Assembly: GCA_009923785.1 (NCBI GenBank)
Contig: RFSV01000001.1
Location: forward strand, 49,116 to 113,115
DNA from: Acidimicrobiia bacterium
Lineage (GTDB): Bacteria; Actinomycetota; Acidimicrobiia; Acidimicrobiales; Ilumatobacteraceae
Length of the DNA stretch: 64,000 nt
Reading direction: 5' to 3'
Part shown: piece by piece, positions 61,887 to 64,000 of the stretch
How the letters are laid out: every line of letters begins with the position of its first letter
How positions within the stretch are numbered: position 1 is the stretch's first letter
Program-made: the position numbers and the translations under genes
The notes under the pieces: model-generated
The model's input: the letters and a program-made list of their open reading frames with translations, nothing else
Told to the model about the DNA's origin: nothing
Databases searched by the model: none

Positions 61887-62180
61887 GTGAGCGAGACCCA
61901 TCGACACGACGAACATCCTCACGTGCACGGGCCCGATTGCGGCCATGTGGCGGTGGTCCACGACAATCACGTCGACTACATCCACAACGGGCACCGTCAT
62001 CATCAGCACGACGATCACTGGGACGAGTGCTCGACCGATTCGTGCGTCGCTCACTCCGAGCACGACCATGAACACGGGCCCGACTGCGGTCACACTCCGG
62101 TTCCCCACGGTGACCACGTCGACTATCTGCACGACGGACATCTGCACGCTCGTCACGGCGACCACTGGGACGAGCACTGA
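61887..62180 (+). CDS. Histidine-rich tandem-repeat protein, probable metal binder
   Basis: A 97-residue protein made of two repeats of about 38 residues. Each begins HGPDCGH, continues with a HVDYxHxGH block and ends in HxDHWDE. About a quarter of all residues are His, with three Cys and many Asp, a composition suited to zinc or nickel binding. No signal peptide, so cytoplasmic. The GTG at 61887 was preferred over one two codons earlier because CAGACT lies 6 bases before it. It converges on a ZnuBC-type importer; a storage or delivery role for zinc is inferred. Confidence 0.72.
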   Translation: MSETHRHDEHPHVHGPDCGHVAVVHDNHVDYIHNGHRHHQHDDHWDECSTDSCVAHSEHDHEHGPDCGHTPVPHGDHVDYLHDGHLHARHGDHWDEH

Positions 62181-62187
62181 CCTGAGA

Positions 62188-62234
62188 TTCTGGTGCGGGA
62201 TCTTCACCTATGCGGTGAAAAATCCTCACCAGAA
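62188..62234. terminator. Bidirectional hairpin between the His-rich gene and znuC
   Basis: TTCTGGTG (62188-62195) pairs with CACCAGAA (62227-62234), then GGAT with ATCC and TCACC with GGTGA, leaving a TATGC loop. A run of A (GGTGAAAAATCC) lies in the inner stem. The stem separates two convergent genes and should serve both directions. Confidence 0.6.
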
Positions 62235-62240
62235 CACCGG

Positions 62241-62998
62241 TTAGTGGTCGTGTTCGTGGCCGTCGAGGTGTTCGGTCACGACGAGTCGGCCGTCCACATG
62301 GGTCAGGCCCACGCCGAAGGTCGCCAGCAGGTTCTCCGGAGTCAGCACCACGTTCGGCGGCCCCGCCCGGCCAGCAACATCACGCGCTCGCACTCGGACG
62401 CCTCACCCACGTCGTGGGTGGCCGACACGATCACGGCACCACGTTCACGCTCGGCTGCCATCGCCTCCAGATAGGCGGCCCGACCCGGCGCGTCGAGACC
62501 TGAGGTCGGTTCGTCGAGAAGCAGGAGCTTCGAGCGCCGAGCGAGCACCTGCGCCAGATACACCCGCTGTTGCTGTCCGCCCGACAGATCTCTCATGGCT
62601 CGATCGGCCAGATGATCGATGCCCATCTTCGTCATGGCCGTGGCCACGGCCTCGTCGTCTTCGCGTCGACGACGGGCCAGCCGACCACGTTGGTCGAAAC
62701 GGGCCATGCGCACGACGTCGATCGCTCGAATCGGGAGAGCGAGTCCTTCGCGGTGGTTCTGGCTGAGGTAGGCGACGTCGGTCGTCGAACGACCAGGCGG
62801 CGCGCCGAGGATCTCGAGTCCCCCGTTGAGGGTGGGCAAGAGCCCCGCGAAGGTCTTCAACAAGGTCGACTTTCCCGAGCCGTTCGACCCGACGAGCGCC
62901 ACCGACCCACCCGGTTGGAGAAACGTGTCGACGTCTTCGAGGACGACACGTGATCCGTATCCGACCGACAGTCGACGGGCGACGATCACCGGGCTCAC
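62241..62998 (-). CDS. znuC: ZnuC-type metal ABC transporter ATPase with apparent frameshift
   Basis: The ATPase of a zinc/manganese importer. Walker A SNGSGKSTLL, Q-loop YLSQNHREGL, signature LSGGQQQRVYLAQVL, Walker B LLLLDEPTSGLD and the H-loop His in VSATHDVGEASE are intact in the frame 62342-62998 (218 residues). That frame then runs into a stop (after AGRGRRTWC). The next frame reads GPPNVVLTPENLLATFGVG and ends DGHEHDH at a TAA (62241), the normal C-terminus of such ATPases. One base appears lost between about 62352 and 62377, in a G/C-rich run. Either a sequencing error or a truncating mutation. The GTG start overlaps the znuB stop. Confidence 0.82.
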
Positions 62999-63849
62999 GC
63001 CATCACGCTCCGAGACGACAACGAGCGACGGATCTCGACGACGAGGAGCACCACGAAGAACAGACTCGAGGCGACCACGACGACCGACGCCCCAGCGGCC
63101 CAGTCCCAGTGGTACGAGATCAGAAGTCCGACGTACACCGACAACGAACCGATGAAGGCCGCCCAGAGCATCATGACGCCGATACGTCGAGCGATGAGCG
63201 CCCCCGCGCCGGCCGGGCCGAGCAACATCCCGAAGACGAGCAGCGATCCCACCGACTGAAACGACACGACGATCGTGGCCGCCACGAGGACCAGCATCAG
63301 CCGGTGGTGCACCTCGGCCCGGTAGCCCATGGCCCGAGCCAGATCGGTGTCGAAGCACATGACGGCGAAGGGCCGGTAGCACCACACGACGATCACTCCG
63401 ACGAGGGCGAGCGCCACCGCGAGCACGCGGATGTCGGCCGAGTCGACACCGAGAAATTCTCCGAAGAGGATGGCGTCGATGTCACCCGTGAGGCGGTCGG
63501 TACTCGACACCATCACGACACCGGCTGCGAGAAGTCCGACGAACAAGAGTCCGATCGCCGTGTCGGACGACAGCTTCGATCGCTTCGTCACCAAGCTGAC
63601 GCCGCCGATCATCACTCCGGCACCGATGGCGGCTCCGAGCAGCGTCGAAAAACCGAAGATCACCGCCCCGGCGACACCCGGGAGAACCCCGTGCGCCAAC
63701 GCATCGCCGATGAAGGCCAGTCCTCGCAACACCACGTACGTCCCGACGACGGCGCACAGAACGGCGACCAGCACTCCGGCGAGCAAGGCTCGCTGCATGA
63801 AGGCGTTGTCGAGGAACGGGCCGAACAACGTGTCGGCGAGGGCGATCAC
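62995..63849 (-). CDS. znuB: ZnuB-type metal ABC transporter permease
   Basis: A 284-residue integral membrane permease of the ABC-3 family with eight to nine helices: MIALADTLFGPFLDNAFMQR, then VGTYVVLRGLAFIGDALAHGVLPGVA (family signature), and CYRPFAVMCFDTDLARAMGY. It forms the channel with ZnuC. The substrate-binding protein gene is not in the window. The GTG start is 6 bases after TAGCGT on the minus strand (63861-63856). A Zur box was not recognised upstream. Confidence 0.88.
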   Translation of the reverse strand: MIALADTLFGPFLDNAFMQRALLAGVLVAVLCAVVGTYVVLRGLAFIGDALAHGVLPGVAGAVIFGFSTLLGAAIGAGVMIGGVSLVTKRSKLSSDTAIGLLFVGLLAAGVVMVSSTDRLTGDIDAILFGEFLGVDSADIRVLAVALALVGVIVVWCYRPFAVMCFDTDLARAMGYRAEVHHRLMLVLVAATIVVSFQSVGSLLVFGMLLGPAGAGALIARRIGVMMLWAAFIGSLSVYVGLLISYHWDWAAGASVVVVASSLFFVVLLVVEIRRSLSSRSVMA

Positions 63850-63887
63850 GCTCCCACGCTACGCAGTCAGGGCGTCGCGAACCTCTG

Positions 63888-64000
63888 ATGCCAAGGCGAG
63901 AAGGAACGACCGATGGCAGTACGCACTGGAGTGCGCGCTCTCTGGCCGCTGCCACGGGGATCTCCAAAACCACCGTCCACCGCTGGCTGCAGACCTTCTC
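63888..64000 (+). mobile_element. IS630-like transposase fragment (runs off the window)
   Basis: From 63888 a frame reads GSTHWSARSLAAATGISKTT followed by VHRWLQTF, the second helix-turn-helix of IS630/Tc1-type transposases. The residues before it do not match the usual N-terminal domain, so the 5' part looks missing or frameshifted. It starts 27 bases upstream of the znuB -10 on the opposite strand. The rest lies outside the window, so activity and ends cannot be judged. Confidence 0.65.

Noticed and set aside
61881..62180. The two His-rich repeats as a CRISPR or DNA-level repeat
   Set aside because: Only two copies, in frame and diverged at synonymous and other sites; this is a protein repeat.
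62999..63385. N-terminal extension of the znuC frame into znuB
   Set aside because: Residues upstream of the GTG at 62998 are not ABC-like and overlap the znuB coding frame. The GTGA overlap is the normal junction.

Overview
The window is a dense, high-GC bacterial chromosome segment. It most resembles an actinobacterium of the class Acidimicrobiia; this is inferred from gene content and style, not from a marker phylogeny. Supporting signs are an MtrAB-type two-component system with a GerMN lipoprotein, a complete-looking menaquinone block, several F420-type luciferase-like oxidoreductases, a wax ester/diacylglycerol acyltransferase, a uppS-like gene next to recO, and a very regular promoter style. 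In about 25 genes a TAnnnT -10 hexamer lies only 6-8 bases before the start codon, so most transcripts are probably leaderless. Genes with a real 5' leader and a Shine-Dalgarno sequence are mainly regulated catabolic genes, stress genes or operon-internal genes.

Layout. 0-8.4 kb is housekeeping: glyS (cut by the window edge), recO, a non-catalytic uppS paralogue, a divergent catalytic uppS, a DinG-type helicase, mtrA-like and divergent mtrB-like genes with a GerMN lipoprotein, and era. 8.4-13.4 kb holds a membrane protein and lipid-type genes (MaoC, F420 oxidoreductase, acyl-CoA synthetase, acyl-CoA dehydrogenase). 13.4-22.4 kb is the menaquinone block: menG/ubiE, menF, menD, a DsbA/FrnE-like protein, menH, menA, an amidase and menE. 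menB and menC are not in the window. 22.4-28 kb has two SDRs, an MFS exporter and the phoH-ybeY-corC operon.

28-50 kb is an accessory catabolic and envelope region. It carries luciferase-like monooxygenases, an isochorismatase-fold protein without the catalytic triad, two amidohydrolases, a TauD dioxygenase, a P450, FAD oxidases, lipoproteins, trmB and a WS/DGAT. Three promoters here share a CTGAC-N5-GTCAG inverted repeat placed directly after the -10, which suggests one repressor controlling several genes. A lipoprotein gene at 37.6 kb lies between two copies of the same palindromic repeat. 50-54.6 kb contains an Hsp20 cluster with a 49-residue membrane protein, tRNA-Gly with a strong terminator, a DMT exporter and an Fpg/Nei glycosylase. 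54.6-61.8 kb has metX behind an S-box SAM riboswitch, an isocitrate-lyase-family enzyme, an acyl-CoA synthetase and dehydrogenase, an anSME-type radical SAM enzyme and an SDR. 61.9-64 kb has a histidine-rich tandem-repeat protein facing a ZnuBC-type zinc importer. The znuC frame is broken near its 3' end, and an IS630-like transposase fragment lies beside the znuB promoter.

The most unusual observation is the uppS pair at 1.2-2.5 kb. The catalytic protein lacks the C-terminal RxG segment that completes cis-prenyltransferase active sites. The neighbouring paralogue has lost the catalytic Asp but keeps that RRFGG tail. This is the division of labour known from the eukaryotic DHDDS/NgBR enzyme, here in a bacterium.
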